Below are positions 42,571-50,810 of a DNA stretch of 64,000 nucleotides, piece after piece. How positions within the stretch are numbered: the first letter of the stretch is position 1; each line of letters starts with the position of its first letter. Source of the stretch: Pseudonocardia sp. N23 (GTDB lineage Bacteria; Actinomycetota; Actinomycetes; Mycobacteriales; Pseudonocardiaceae). A program made the position numbers and the translations under genes. The stretch covers positions 114,132-178,131 of the forward strand of contig NZ_BEGX01000077.1 of assembly GCF_002583555.1 (NCBI RefSeq), written 5' to 3'. The notes under the pieces were generated by a model. It saw only the letters and a list, made by a program, of their open reading frames with translations. It did not search any database and had not been told where the DNA came from.

Positions 42571-43823
42571 GGACCAGGATCGCCGGGGCGGCGGCAGCCG
42601 TCGCCCTGCTGACACTCGCCACCGCCTGCGGTGGCATCGCCACCCAGGACCAGGGCGGGCAGTCGATCGACTGCGGTGACACCGTCAACATCGGTGCGCC
42701 CTACCCCCTGTCCGGGGTCTGGGCCGAGAACGGCCAGAACTCGCTCAACGGCATGCAGCTCGCCGCCGACGAGATCAACGCCGCCGGCGGGATCAAGGGC
42801 CTGAACGGGGCCAAGATCAAGGTCGTCAGCGGGGACACCAGCTCCGACAACCCCGGGCAGGCCAAGACGGTCACCGAGAACCTGTTGCAGTCCAACAACG
42901 TCTCGGCGGTCGTCGGCTCCTACCTGTCGAGCATGACGCTGACGACGGTCGTCGCCACGGAGACCAAGAAGGTCCCGCTGATCACGCAGTCGTTCGTGGA
43001 CGACCTCACGGCCAAGGGCTACAAGTACCTGTTCCAGATCCCGCCGAAGGCCTCGGCGTTCGGCTCGGAGACGGTGACCGACGCCAAGGGCGTCTACACC
43101 GCGCAGAACCGGCCGCTGCGCACCCTCGCGGTCGCGGGCTCCGACGACGCGTCGACCAAGGCCCAGACCGCGGGCGTCGTCGCCGGCGCGGGCAAGGAGG
43201 GCGTGCAGGTCAAGGAACAGGTCATCTTCCCCAACGGCCTGTCCGACGCCACCGCCATCGTCAACCGGGTCTCCGACGCCAACGCCGACCTGATCGTGCT
43301 GGGCGGCAACGTCTCCGACCTGTCGCTCATCATCAAGGGCATCCGGGCCCGCGGCGTCACGACGCCGATCGCGACGTCCGGCGGCGGCGGTGCGCTCGCC
43401 CCGCAGTTCGCCAAGGCCCTCGGCGACTCGGCCAACGGGATCATGGCCTCGGCCGCGTGGAACTCCGACGTCACGCTCACCGGCGTCGCCGACTCCGCCG
43501 CGGAGTACCAGAAGAAGTACAACGCGTTCATGCCGCAGGAGGCCGGTGAGTCGTGGGCCGCGATCTACGAGCTCGCCCAGGTCATGGACACCGGCAAGAC
43601 GTGTGACCCGCAGAAGATCCGCGACGCCCTGTCGAGCACGGACTTCACCACCGGCCAGGCGTCGGCCGTCCCGCCGGGCAAGGTCGGCTTCGACGCCACC
43701 GGCGCGAACAAGTACATCAAGCCGATCCTGGTGCAGTGGCAGAACGGGACGCTCAAGACGGTGTTCCCGAAGGACGTCGCGTCGACCGACGCATTGCCGC
43801 TGGGTGCGGGTCCCACCCCGTGA
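42567..43823 (+). CDS. Liv-type ABC transporter substrate-binding lipoprotein
   Basis: A 418-residue periplasmic-binding protein of the amino-acid/amide (Leu/Ile/Val) family. The signal peptide ends in lipobox LATAC with cysteine near residue 21; YPLSGVWAENGQNSLNGMQL near residue 47 and NAAGGIKGLNGAKIKVVSGD near residue 72 are typical. It is the natural partner of LivHMGF encoded 5 kb upstream, since no binding protein gene lies within that operon. Its coupling to the E1 and TIM-barrel genes links uptake to this catabolic group. A hairpin follows the stop. Confidence 0.88.
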   Translation: MRTRIAGAAAAVALLTLATACGGIATQDQGGQSIDCGDTVNIGAPYPLSGVWAENGQNSLNGMQLAADEINAAGGIKGLNGAKIKVVSGDTSSDNPGQAKTVTENLLQSNNVSAVVGSYLSSMTLTTVVATETKKVPLITQSFVDDLTAKGYKYLFQIPPKASAFGSETVTDAKGVYTAQNRPLRTLAVAGSDDASTKAQTAGVVAGAGKEGVQVKEQVIFPNGLSDATAIVNRVSDANADLIVLGGNVSDLSLIIKGIRARGVTTPIATSGGGGALAPQFAKALGDSANGIMASAAWNSDVTLTGVADSAAEYQKKYNAFMPQEAGESWAAIYELAQVMDTGKTCDPQKIRDALSSTDFTTGQASAVPPGKVGFDATGANKYIKPILVQWQNGTLKTVFPKDVASTDALPLGAGPTP

Positions 43824-43840
43824 CCCGGGCCTGATCGTCC

Positions 43841-43876
43841 GGCCGCCGCGGTGTCGTCGACCCCACCGCGGCGGCC
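43841..43876 (+). terminator. Hairpin after the binding-protein gene
   Basis: Perfect 12-base arms GGCCGCCGCGGT (43841-43852) and ACCGCGGCGGCC (43865-43876), 12-base loop, followed by CCCCTTGTTCGTTT. It starts 18 bases after the stop at 43823 and probably ends or attenuates the SDR-E1-TIM-binding protein transcript before the next SDR gene. Confidence 0.65.
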
Positions 43877-43910
43877 CGGACCCCTTGTTCGTTTCTCCCG
43901 AGAGGACGCG

Positions 43911-44684
43911 ATGGACCTCGGCCTCACCGGCACCCGGGCGCTCGTCACCGCGGCGAGCTCCGGGCTCGGCAGCGCATGCGCGGCGGCCCTGACCGCGGAG
44001 GGGGCGCGGGTGGTCGTGTCTTCGCGCGACCCCGGGCGTCTCGCCGCCGCGGCGCGCGACGTCGGCGCCGCCGGGCACGTCCCCGCCGACCTGGAGAGTG
44101 CCGACGACATCGCCGCGCTCGTCGCCCGCACGGTCGAGACGCTCGGCGGGCTGGACGTGCTCGTCGTCAACTGCGGTCCGCCGCCGGCGGTCACCTTCGC
44201 CGAGTCCGGCGACGACGACTGGGACACCGGCCACCGGCAGGTCCTGATGAGCGCGGTCCGCCTGCTGCGCGCGGCGCTGCCGCATCTCGTCGCGTCCGGC
44301 CGCGGCCGGGTCGTCGCCCTCACCGGCTACGGCGTGCGCGAACCGAAGCCCGGGCTCGTGATCTCCGAGGCCACCCGGGCCGGGGTCACCGTGCTGGCCA
44401 AGGTCGTCGCCGACACCCACGCCGGCGACGGCGTCACCGTCAACACCATCGCGCCCGGGCCGATCCTCACCGACCGGCTCCGCGAGCTGCAGGGCATGGT
44501 CGCCGCCACGGCCGGGATCGACCTCGACGAGCAGCTGCGCCGCCATTCCGCCGAGATCCCGGTGGGGCGCATCGGCCGGCCGTCCGACGTCGGCGATCTG
44601 TGCGCGTTCCTGTGCTCCGACCGAGCGGGATACGTGACCGGCCAGACGATCGTCGTCGACGGCGGCGTCAACAGGAGCCTGTAG
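43911..44684 (+). CDS. SDR-family protein lacking the Tyr-x3-Lys catalytic pair
   Basis: A 257-residue protein with the SDR Rossmann fold: VTAASSGLGSACAAAL near residue 11, the NAG-equivalent VVNCGPPPA near residue 83 and a normal C-terminal GRIGRPSDVGDLCAFL and VDGGVN. At the active site the usual Ser and YxxxK are replaced: TGYGVREPKP is followed by LVISEATRAG, where YxxxK would sit. Similar atypical SDRs exist and their chemistry is unsettled; isomerase or non-redox roles are possible. ATG with AGAGGAC upstream; its stop abuts the next start. Confidence 0.8.
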   Translation: MDLGLTGTRALVTAASSGLGSACAAALTAEGARVVVSSRDPGRLAAAARDVGAAGHVPADLESADDIAALVARTVETLGGLDVLVVNCGPPPAVTFAESGDDDWDTGHRQVLMSAVRLLRAALPHLVASGRGRVVALTGYGVREPKPGLVISEATRAGVTVLAKVVADTHAGDGVTVNTIAPGPILTDRLRELQGMVAATAGIDLDEQLRRHSAEIPVGRIGRPSDVGDLCAFLCSDRAGYVTGQTIVVDGGVNRSL

Positions 44685-45692
44685 ATGAGCAGACCGCGGA
44701 TCGCCGTCACCGGTGCCGGGCACTGGCACCTCGACCTGTTCGCGCCGACGCTGCGCCAGGAGGGCGACATCGTCGGGGTGCACGACCCGGACCCCGCCAC
44801 AGCCACCCGGATCGCCGACGACCTCGGTGCCGCGGCGGCCACCGACGTCGACGCGCTGCTGCGCGACACCGCACCCGACTTCGTCCTGGCCCTCGGTGCC
44901 CACGACGAGATGGCGGCCACCGCGCGCACGCTCATCGCGAACGGGACCCCGTTCGCGATGGAGAAGCCGTGCGGGCTCACCCCGGAGCAGGTGCACGACA
45001 TCGCCGACCGGGCCCGCGACGCCGGCGTCTTCGCCGCGGTGCCGTTCGTGTGGCGGCAGAGCGAGCTGCTCACCGTCATGCGGGAGCGCTTCGCCGACAC
45101 CGATCCGTCGTACCTGTCGTTCCGCTGGATCGCCGGGCCGCCGACGCGTTACCCCGACTCGGGCTGCGGCTGGATGCTCGACCCGGCCCGTTCCGGCGGC
45201 GGCTGCACGGTCAACCTCGGCGTGCACTTCATCGACCTCGCCCGCGTCCTGTTCGGTGACGACGTGTGGGTCTCGTCGGCGACGATGTCCAACGCCGCCT
45301 ACGGTCTGCCGGTCGAGGACTACTCGCTGGTCACGCTGCGCTCGGGCGGGCGGGTGTTCGTCGGCGAGGTGGGGTACCTGATGCCCGGCCCGCACTCGGA
45401 CTTCGACATGCACTTCTCCGTCAAGGCGCGCGACCACTACGTCATCGCGACGTCGCCCACCGACGTCGAGATCGTCGCACCCGACGGCACCCGGGAGCAC
45501 ATCACGGCGCACACCACGAACGTGCCGCACTACCCGGTGTTCGTGCGCGACGCGCTGCGCCGCGTCCGCGAGGGCGAACCGCCGCTCGCCTCGCTCACCG
45601 ACATGGCCGCGGTCATGGACCTGACCCGCGACGCCTACGCACTGGCCGGGCCGCTCCCGGTCCGCCCGTCAGTTCAGGAGGACACCGCGTGA
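44685..45692 (+). CDS. Gfo/Idh/MocA-family oxidoreductase
   Basis: A 335-residue NAD(P)-dependent oxidoreductase: Rossmann motif GAGHWHLDLFAP near residue 10, the EKPCGL motif with the conserved lysine near residue 95, and the C-terminal substrate domain with GGGCTVNLGVHFIDLARVLFGDD near residue 166, where the histidine is the usual acid/base. Likely oxidises a cyclic polyol, sugar or sugar acid. ATG immediately after the preceding TAG; GTGA overlap with the next gene. Confidence 0.83.
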   Translation: MSRPRIAVTGAGHWHLDLFAPTLRQEGDIVGVHDPDPATATRIADDLGAAAATDVDALLRDTAPDFVLALGAHDEMAATARTLIANGTPFAMEKPCGLTPEQVHDIADRARDAGVFAAVPFVWRQSELLTVMRERFADTDPSYLSFRWIAGPPTRYPDSGCGWMLDPARSGGGCTVNLGVHFIDLARVLFGDDVWVSSATMSNAAYGLPVEDYSLVTLRSGGRVFVGEVGYLMPGPHSDFDMHFSVKARDHYVIATSPTDVEIVAPDGTREHITAHTTNVPHYPVFVRDALRRVREGEPPLASLTDMAAVMDLTRDAYALAGPLPVRPSVQEDTA

Positions 45693-46042
45693 CTGCCAAG
45701 GGCCTGCTGCTCGTCCTGATCGACATCGATCCGGAGTACGAGGAGGAGTTCAACCGCTGGTACACCGAGGAGCACTTCCCCGAGCGGGTCCGGTGCCCGG
45801 GGTTCCTCACCGCCCGGCGCTTCGTCTCCGTCGAGGGCGAACCCAAGTACCTGGCGCTCTACGACCTCGACGACCCCGACGTGCTGGAGACCGAGGAGTA
45901 CTGCCGGATCCGCCCGCCGAGCGAGTGGACCAAGAAGCTGCAGCCGCACTTCACGACGATGGTGCGCAACGTCTACCGCGAGATCACCCCCGACATCCCC
46001 GAGGGCCACGAAGTGCACGCCGTCCGCTCGCCGGAGGCCTGA
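45689..46042 (+). CDS. Small dimeric alpha/beta-barrel protein (DUF4286/EthD-like)
   Basis: A 117-residue ferredoxin-like-fold protein: GLLLVLIDIDPEYEEEFNRWY, EEHFPERVRCPGFLTARRF and YLALYDLDDPDVLETEEY. This WY-x2-EH-x-PERV-x2-PGF pattern occurs in proteins such as DUF4286 and EthD that accompany catabolic operons without an established reaction; an accessory isomerase or ligand-binding role is possible. A larger relative is encoded at 50067. GTG start overlapping the Gfo/Idh stop. Confidence 0.75.
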   Translation: MTAKGLLLVLIDIDPEYEEEFNRWYTEEHFPERVRCPGFLTARRFVSVEGEPKYLALYDLDDPDVLETEEYCRIRPPSEWTKKLQPHFTTMVRNVYREITPDIPEGHEVHAVRSPEA

Positions 46043-46043
46043 C

Positions 46044-46766
46044 GTGACGATCCTGTTCCTGCACCCCGTCGGGCTGGACCGCGACGCCGCCGGGTTCCTC
46101 GACCCCGGTGACAGCCCCGACACCCTCGACGTGCACGCGGTCACCTTCCCCGGCCACGGCGACCGCCGTCGTGCCCGGCCCGGGCTGACCCTCGCCGACA
46201 TGGCCGACGAGATCGCCGGGCACACACGCGGCCCGTTCGACGTCGTCGGCGCCTCGCTCGGCGGGATGGTCGCGATGCACCTCGCGCTCGACCACCCCGC
46301 GATTGTGCGCTCGCTGGTGCTGGCCTGCACCACACCCGACGGCGCCACCGACGTCATGGAGGACCGCGCGGCCGCCACCGAGGAGCGCGGGTCCGCGGGC
46401 ATGCTCGACGACACCATGACCCGCTGGTTCACCGCCGACGGCCTGGCCTCCGGCGCGCCCTACCTCGGCTACTCCCGGGACCGGCTGCTCGCCATGGACC
46501 CCGGCGCCCTCGCCGACACCTGGCGGGCCGTCGGCACCCACCACGTCCTGGACCGGCTGCCGGAGATCACCGTGCCGACGACGTGCATCGCCGGCCGCGT
46601 CGACGCATCCACGCCGCTGGAGGTCATGAAGGACCTGGCGTCCCGGCTGCCGAACGCGCGCCTCGTCGAGCTGGACGCCCCGCACATGGCCTTCATGGAG
46701 AACGCCGACGAGTTCGCCGCCGCCGTACGCGCCCACCTGGAGTGGGTGGGAGGGGAGCACCGATGA
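46044..46766 (+). CDS. Alpha/beta hydrolase
   Basis: A 240-residue alpha/beta-hydrolase: oxyanion region ILFLHPVGLDRD near residue 3, nucleophile elbow VGASLGGMV near residue 69, acid in AGRVDASTP near residue 185 and histidine in DAPHMAFMEN near residue 214. Pattern close to 3-oxoadipate enol-lactone hydrolases. Start GTG one base after the previous stop; it overlaps the amidohydrolase start by 4. It probably opens a lactone or ester produced by the adjacent dehydrogenases. Confidence 0.82.
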   Translation: MTILFLHPVGLDRDAAGFLDPGDSPDTLDVHAVTFPGHGDRRRARPGLTLADMADEIAGHTRGPFDVVGASLGGMVAMHLALDHPAIVRSLVLACTTPDGATDVMEDRAAATEERGSAGMLDDTMTRWFTADGLASGAPYLGYSRDRLLAMDPGALADTWRAVGTHHVLDRLPEITVPTTCIAGRVDASTPLEVMKDLASRLPNARLVELDAPHMAFMENADEFAAAVRAHLEWVGGEHR

Positions 46767-47665
46767 TCATCGACCTGCACCGGCACCTCTGGTCGATCTT
46801 CGAGCGCTACGCCGTGGTCCGCGAGATCGCCGCGCGCGGCACCGCCGTCGGGCACGCCCACGGCGGCGACACCGTCCAGGACGTCGGCGTCCGCGCCGCC
46901 GAGATCCGCACCGAGATGGAGAAGGCCGGCGTCGACCGCTCGTGCCTGCTGCTCGGGGACTACGGGCTGCGCCTGGGCGAGGGCGACCGGAGCATCGCCG
47001 AGGAGAACCGCCTCGCGACCGACCTGGCCCGTGCCGACCCGGACCACTTCATCGCGTTCTTCGGCGTCGACCCCCGCCGCCCGGACGCGGCCGCGCTGTT
47101 CCGCGACGCGCTCGACGCCGGTGCGAAAGGCCTGAAGCTGCACCCGTGCGCCGGGTTCTCCCCGGCCGACCCGGTGTGCCGCCCGCTCTACGAGCTCGCG
47201 CGGGAGTACTCGGTCCCCGTCGTGTCGCACACCGGGCCGCTGGCCGCGCCGTTGGTCAGCACCTACTGCAGCCCGCTGCACCTCGACGAGCCCGCCGCCG
47301 ACTTCCCCGACGTCGACTTCGTGATCCTGCACGCCGGGCAGCGCGCCTACTTCGACCTCGCGCTCGACATGGCCCGCTGGAAGCCGAACCTCTACCTCGA
47401 GCTGTCGCTGTGGCAGGGCCTGTTCCTGGAGGACGAGGCCCGGTTCGTCGCCCGCGTCGCCGAGATCCGGAACGGCATCGGGCTGGACCGGGTGATCTTC
47501 GGCAGCGACTGCCCGGGCGTCTCGACGGTCATGCCGCTCGACGCCTGGGTCGACACCTTCCGCGACCTGCCCGCCATCGCCGCCCGCCACGGGGCCACCG
47601 TCACCGAGGACGAGGTCACCGCGATGCTCGGCGGCACCGCGTCGATGCTGCTGGGGCTGTCGTGA
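46763..47665 (+). CDS. Amidohydrolase-family (metal-dependent TIM-barrel) hydrolase
   Basis: A 300-residue amidohydrolase-2-type protein: metal-binding HxH in DLHRHLW near residue 4, GAKGLKLHPCAGF near residue 124, VVSHTGP near residue 152, HAGQRAYFDLAL near residue 190 and the metal aspartate in IFGSDCPG near residue 243. Members hydrolyse lactones or amides or decarboxylate aromatic acids. The lactonase-like possibility suits the pathway, since sugar or polyol oxidation gives lactones. ATG overlapping the preceding stop. Confidence 0.8.
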   Translation: MIIDLHRHLWSIFERYAVVREIAARGTAVGHAHGGDTVQDVGVRAAEIRTEMEKAGVDRSCLLLGDYGLRLGEGDRSIAEENRLATDLARADPDHFIAFFGVDPRRPDAAALFRDALDAGAKGLKLHPCAGFSPADPVCRPLYELAREYSVPVVSHTGPLAAPLVSTYCSPLHLDEPAADFPDVDFVILHAGQRAYFDLALDMARWKPNLYLELSLWQGLFLEDEARFVARVAEIRNGIGLDRVIFGSDCPGVSTVMPLDAWVDTFRDLPAIAARHGATVTEDEVTAMLGGTASMLLGLS

Positions 47666-48357
47666 GCCGGCCCGTCGGGACCGGCGAGTGGGTCGACCTC
47701 TCCCAGCCGATGTACGAGGAGATGCCGCGGGCCCTGCCGGAGAGCCAGGTCTGCTTCACCCCGCAGTACATCGGGACCGGGCCACCCGGGTCGGCGGTGC
47801 GGATCACGCACCTGACCCTGTCGACGCACGTCGGCACCCACGTCGACGCCGCGCTGCACTTCCTGCCCGGCGGCAGGGCGATCGAGGAGTACCCGGTCGA
47901 CGCGTTCGTCGGGCCGGGCGTCGTCATCGACGCCCGCCGCGAAGGCGTCGTCCCGGTGACGCGCGCCGAGATCGAGGCGATGGACCCCGACGTGCGCGAG
48001 GGCGACATCGTCTTCTTCTGTTTCGGCTACGGCCGCCACTTCGGCACCCCGGAGTACCGCGACCACCCCTATCTCGGCGACGACGCCGCGGACTGGCTCG
48101 TCGAACGCGGTGTGAAGCTCGTGGGCGTCGACACGACGACGCCGGATCTCGGTGGCGCGCACCGTCCGTCGGACTACGCCTATCCCGTGCACATGACGTT
48201 GCTGCCGCGCGACATCCTGATCATCGAGCACCTCGGACCGCGCCTGGAGGAGCTGGCCGGGCAGCGGGTGGAGATCAACGCAGTCCCGCTGCCGATCCGC
48301 GGCGGCGACGGCGCCCCGGCCCCGGTGATCGCCCGCGCAGTGAAGGAGAACGCATGA
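47662..48357 (+). CDS. Cyclase-family protein (kynurenine-formamidase-like fold)
   Basis: A 231-residue cyclase-family metal hydrolase: N-terminal VDLSQPMYEEMP near residue 11, and the signature HVGTHVDAALHF near residue 55 (HxGTHxDxxxHF) giving metal-binding His and Asp. Also GVDTTTPDLGG near residue 153 and the final VEINAVPLPI. Members include kynurenine formamidase and isatin hydrolase. Here it could open a cyclic dione, lactone or imide. GTG overlapping the amidohydrolase stop; ATGA overlap with the next SDR. Confidence 0.84.
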   Translation: MSRPVGTGEWVDLSQPMYEEMPRALPESQVCFTPQYIGTGPPGSAVRITHLTLSTHVGTHVDAALHFLPGGRAIEEYPVDAFVGPGVVIDARREGVVPVTRAEIEAMDPDVREGDIVFFCFGYGRHFGTPEYRDHPYLGDDAADWLVERGVKLVGVDTTTPDLGGAHRPSDYAYPVHMTLLPRDILIIEHLGPRLEELAGQRVEINAVPLPIRGGDGAPAPVIARAVKENA

Positions 48358-49178
48358 CCGCCCCTGGTCTCGACGCCGCTCTGCCCCAGACCGAACCCAA
48401 CCCGCGCCGCCTCGACGGCAAGATCGCGATCGTCACCGGCGGCGGTTCCCGCGGCGACGGTATCGGCACCGGCCGGGCTGCGGCGATCCTGTTCGCCCGC
48501 CACGGCGCGAAGGTCATGGTCGTCGACCGCGACACCACCGCGGCGAAGGCCACCGTCGACGGGATCGAGTCCGAGGGCGGCGAGGCCGTCGCCTTCGAGG
48601 CCGACCTCACCTCTGCCGACGACTGCGCCGCCATGGTCGCCGCCGCCGTCGACCGCTGGGGCCGCATCGACATCCTGGACAACAACGTCGGCACGGAGGG
48701 CGCGGGCACGATCCTGCAGACCACCGACGAGGACTGGGACCGCGTCATCGACGTGAACCTGCGCACGGTCGTCTCGGCCAGCCGCGCCGTGATCCCCGTG
48801 ATGGCCGACGGTGGGGGCGGCGCGATCGTCAACCTGTCGTCGATCTCCGCGATCCGTCCGCGGGGGCTCACCCCGTACACGACGGCGAAGGGCGCGGTCA
48901 TCGCGCTCACCAAGGCCATGGCGATCGATCATGCGGCGCAAGGGATTCGGGTCAACGCGATCCTGCCCGGGCCGATCTACACGCCGATGGTCGCGTCCGA
49001 GGGAATGGACCCGTCGTTGCGGGACAAGCGGCGCGCGGCGTCCCCGCTGGGGATCGAGGGCACCGGCTGGGACGTCGGCTACACGGCCCTGTTCCTGGTG
49101 TCGGACGAGGCCCGCTACATCACAGGGACGACACTGCCCGTCGACGGCGGGGTGTCGGTCCGCAGCCCGGACCGCTGA
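48354..49178 (+). CDS. Short-chain dehydrogenase/reductase
   Basis: A 274-residue classical SDR: cofactor motif TGGGSRGDGIGTGRAAA near residue 29, DNNVGTEGAG near residue 104, catalytic serine in LSSISAIRP near residue 161, YTTAK near residue 175 and VDGGVSVRSP at the end. Like the SDR at 38759 it has an extended glycine loop with an inserted 'GDGIGTG', and a C-terminal GTGWDVGYTALFL block shared with it. Last gene of the run beginning at 43911. Confidence 0.88.
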   Translation: MTAPGLDAALPQTEPNPRRLDGKIAIVTGGGSRGDGIGTGRAAAILFARHGAKVMVVDRDTTAAKATVDGIESEGGEAVAFEADLTSADDCAAMVAAAVDRWGRIDILDNNVGTEGAGTILQTTDEDWDRVIDVNLRTVVSASRAVIPVMADGGGGAIVNLSSISAIRPRGLTPYTTAKGAVIALTKAMAIDHAAQGIRVNAILPGPIYTPMVASEGMDPSLRDKRRAASPLGIEGTGWDVGYTALFLVSDEARYITGTTLPVDGGVSVRSPDR

Positions 49179-49229
49179 CCGCCGCCGCACGGACAGGCCG
49201 ACGAGGACGACGAGAGTGCAGGGCGACGT

Positions 49230-50057
49230 ATGCCGGACGAGGGACGAACGGGCACCAGGATCCAGTCGGTGTCGCGTGCTGCGCAGCTGCTGATGCTCAT
49301 CGCGGCGCTGCCCGAGTCGGAACGCTCGGTGAACCGGATGGCGGCCGAGCTGGGCACGTCGGTGCCGACGGTGTACCACCTGCTCAACACGCTCGTCGAC
49401 GCCAAGCTGCTCACCCGCGACGAGCGCAAGCAGTACCGGTTCGGGCTGGCGATGGAGGTGCTGTCGGTCGCCTACGCCCAGCAGACAGTGCCGCCGCCCG
49501 AGCTCGTCGCGCCGCTGCGGCGCATCATCGAGGAGACCGGTGAGAGCGCCTACCTCACGGCGTGGCGCAGCGGGAACCCCGTCGTGCTCGCGCACCTGTC
49601 CGGCACGCACGCTGTGCAGGTGACCAACCTGCGGCCCGGCTACCGCGGCGTCGCCAACGCCCGCGCCTCCGGAAAGGTGCTGCTGGCCTTCGCGGAACCG
49701 GAGGATCGCGAGCGCTACCTCGCGATGCACCCGCTCACGGCCGTCACCGACCGGACGATCACCGACCCCGACGTGTTCGCCAAGGAGCTCGCCCAGGTGG
49801 CGCGCAACGGCTACGCCACCGAGGTCGAGGAGTTCTCCGCCGGCGTCGCCTGCGTCGCGGTGCCGGTGTGGCGCAACGGGATGCTCATGGGTTGCTACAC
49901 GGTCTCCGCGCCCGTGGAGCGGTACCGCAAGCAGCGCAACGTGTACCTGGGGGTGCTGCGCGACGCCGTCGCGATGCTCGACGAGGACGGCCGGGACGAC
50001 GATGCGGAACCCACCGGCGACGACCGCGATCCCGCGCCCGCGCGGGGCGGGGGCTGA
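49230..50057 (+). CDS. IclR-family transcriptional regulator
   Basis: A 275-residue regulator: HTH with RMAAELGTSVPTVYHLLNTL near residues 36-55, effector domain with TGESAYLTAWRSGNPVVLAHL, NARASGKVLLAF near residue 148 and EEFSAGVACVAVPVWRNGMLMG near residue 202. The last ~25 residues are acidic and disordered. ATG with a purine-rich leader; gap of 51 bases after the SDR, so it may be transcribed with that run and report on its metabolites. Confidence 0.85.
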   Translation: MPDEGRTGTRIQSVSRAAQLLMLIAALPESERSVNRMAAELGTSVPTVYHLLNTLVDAKLLTRDERKQYRFGLAMEVLSVAYAQQTVPPPELVAPLRRIIEETGESAYLTAWRSGNPVVLAHLSGTHAVQVTNLRPGYRGVANARASGKVLLAFAEPEDRERYLAMHPLTAVTDRTITDPDVFAKELAQVARNGYATEVEEFSAGVACVAVPVWRNGMLMGCYTVSAPVERYRKQRNVYLGVLRDAVAMLDEDGRDDDAEPTGDDRDPAPARGGG

Positions 50058-50066
50058 GCCGCCCGC

Positions 50067-50810
50067 GTGAGACCGACAAGCGCACCCGTCCGCCCCGGCC
50101 TGCTCGGCCGCGGGCTGCTGATCGTGCACGGACCCGGCGACCCGGCGGGCCACCCCGGTTTCGACGACTGGTACACCCACGAGCACCTGCCCGAACGCGT
50201 CGCCACCCCGGGGTTCCGCCGGGCCCGGCGCTGGGTGGCGCCGGGCCCGGACCCCGTCTCCTACCTCGCGGTGTACGAGACCGACGACGTCGCCGTCCTG
50301 CGCTCGCCGGCCTACCTCGCCGCCCTCGACGACCCGACGCCCGGCACCGCGCGCTGGGTCCCGGTGATGTCGCGGATGAGCCGCACGGTCTGCGACGTGG
50401 TGCACACCGCCGCCCGCGGCGAGGGTGGCGACCTGGTGCTCGCCGAGTTCGGGCCCGCGACGCAGGACCCCGACCCGTTGCGCGACAAGGTCGTCGGGGA
50501 ACTCGCGACGGACCTCCTCCACCGGTCCGGCACCCTCGCCGTGCACGTCGCCGACGTGGATCCCGCGGTCACGACGGCCCGCGACGCCACCGGCACCTAC
50601 CGCGACGTCCCGACGGGCGTCGGCCGCCGGTTCCTGCTCGTCGAGGGTGCGTGGCCCGACCCCGCGTCGGCCGACGCCGTCCGCGCCACCGTCGCCGACG
50701 GGCTCAGCGCGGCGGGCGCCGACATCGGCACCGTCGTCGTGATGCGGCTGCTCGCGCGGCTGACCCGGGACCAGGTGGTCCCCACCGGAGCTCCCCAGGA
50801 GGACACGTGA
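50067..50810 (+). CDS. Two-domain dimeric alpha/beta-barrel protein (DUF4286/EthD-like)
   Basis: A 247-residue relative of the 117-residue protein at 45689. The N-terminal half carries GRGLLIVHGPG, FDDWYTHEHLPERVATPGF and RRARRW; the C-terminal half (about residues 120-240) looks like a second, diverged copy (VLAEFGPATQDPDPL, then FLLVEGAWPDP). No established reaction. It overlaps the hydroxyacid dehydrogenase gene (GTGA) and is 9 bases from the IclR stop. GTG start. Confidence 0.7.
   Translation: MRPTSAPVRPGLLGRGLLIVHGPGDPAGHPGFDDWYTHEHLPERVATPGFRRARRWVAPGPDPVSYLAVYETDDVAVLRSPAYLAALDDPTPGTARWVPVMSRMSRTVCDVVHTAARGEGGDLVLAEFGPATQDPDPLRDKVVGELATDLLHRSGTLAVHVADVDPAVTTARDATGTYRDVPTGVGRRFLLVEGAWPDPASADAVRATVADGLSAAGADIGTVVVMRLLARLTRDQVVPTGAPQEDT

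Noticed and set aside
42354..45530. Open frame of over 1,050 codons on the - strand
   Set aside because: It opposes a binding protein, an SDR and a Gfo/Idh gene that are clear. Composition is typical of antisense frames in high-GC DNA.
41671..46042. C-glycoside cleaving system (Gfo/Idh plus TIM-barrel and DUF6379 partners)
   Set aside because: A TIM-barrel protein and a Gfo/Idh enzyme are present, but no DUF6379-like partner; the small 117-residue protein has a ferredoxin-like dimeric-barrel pattern instead.
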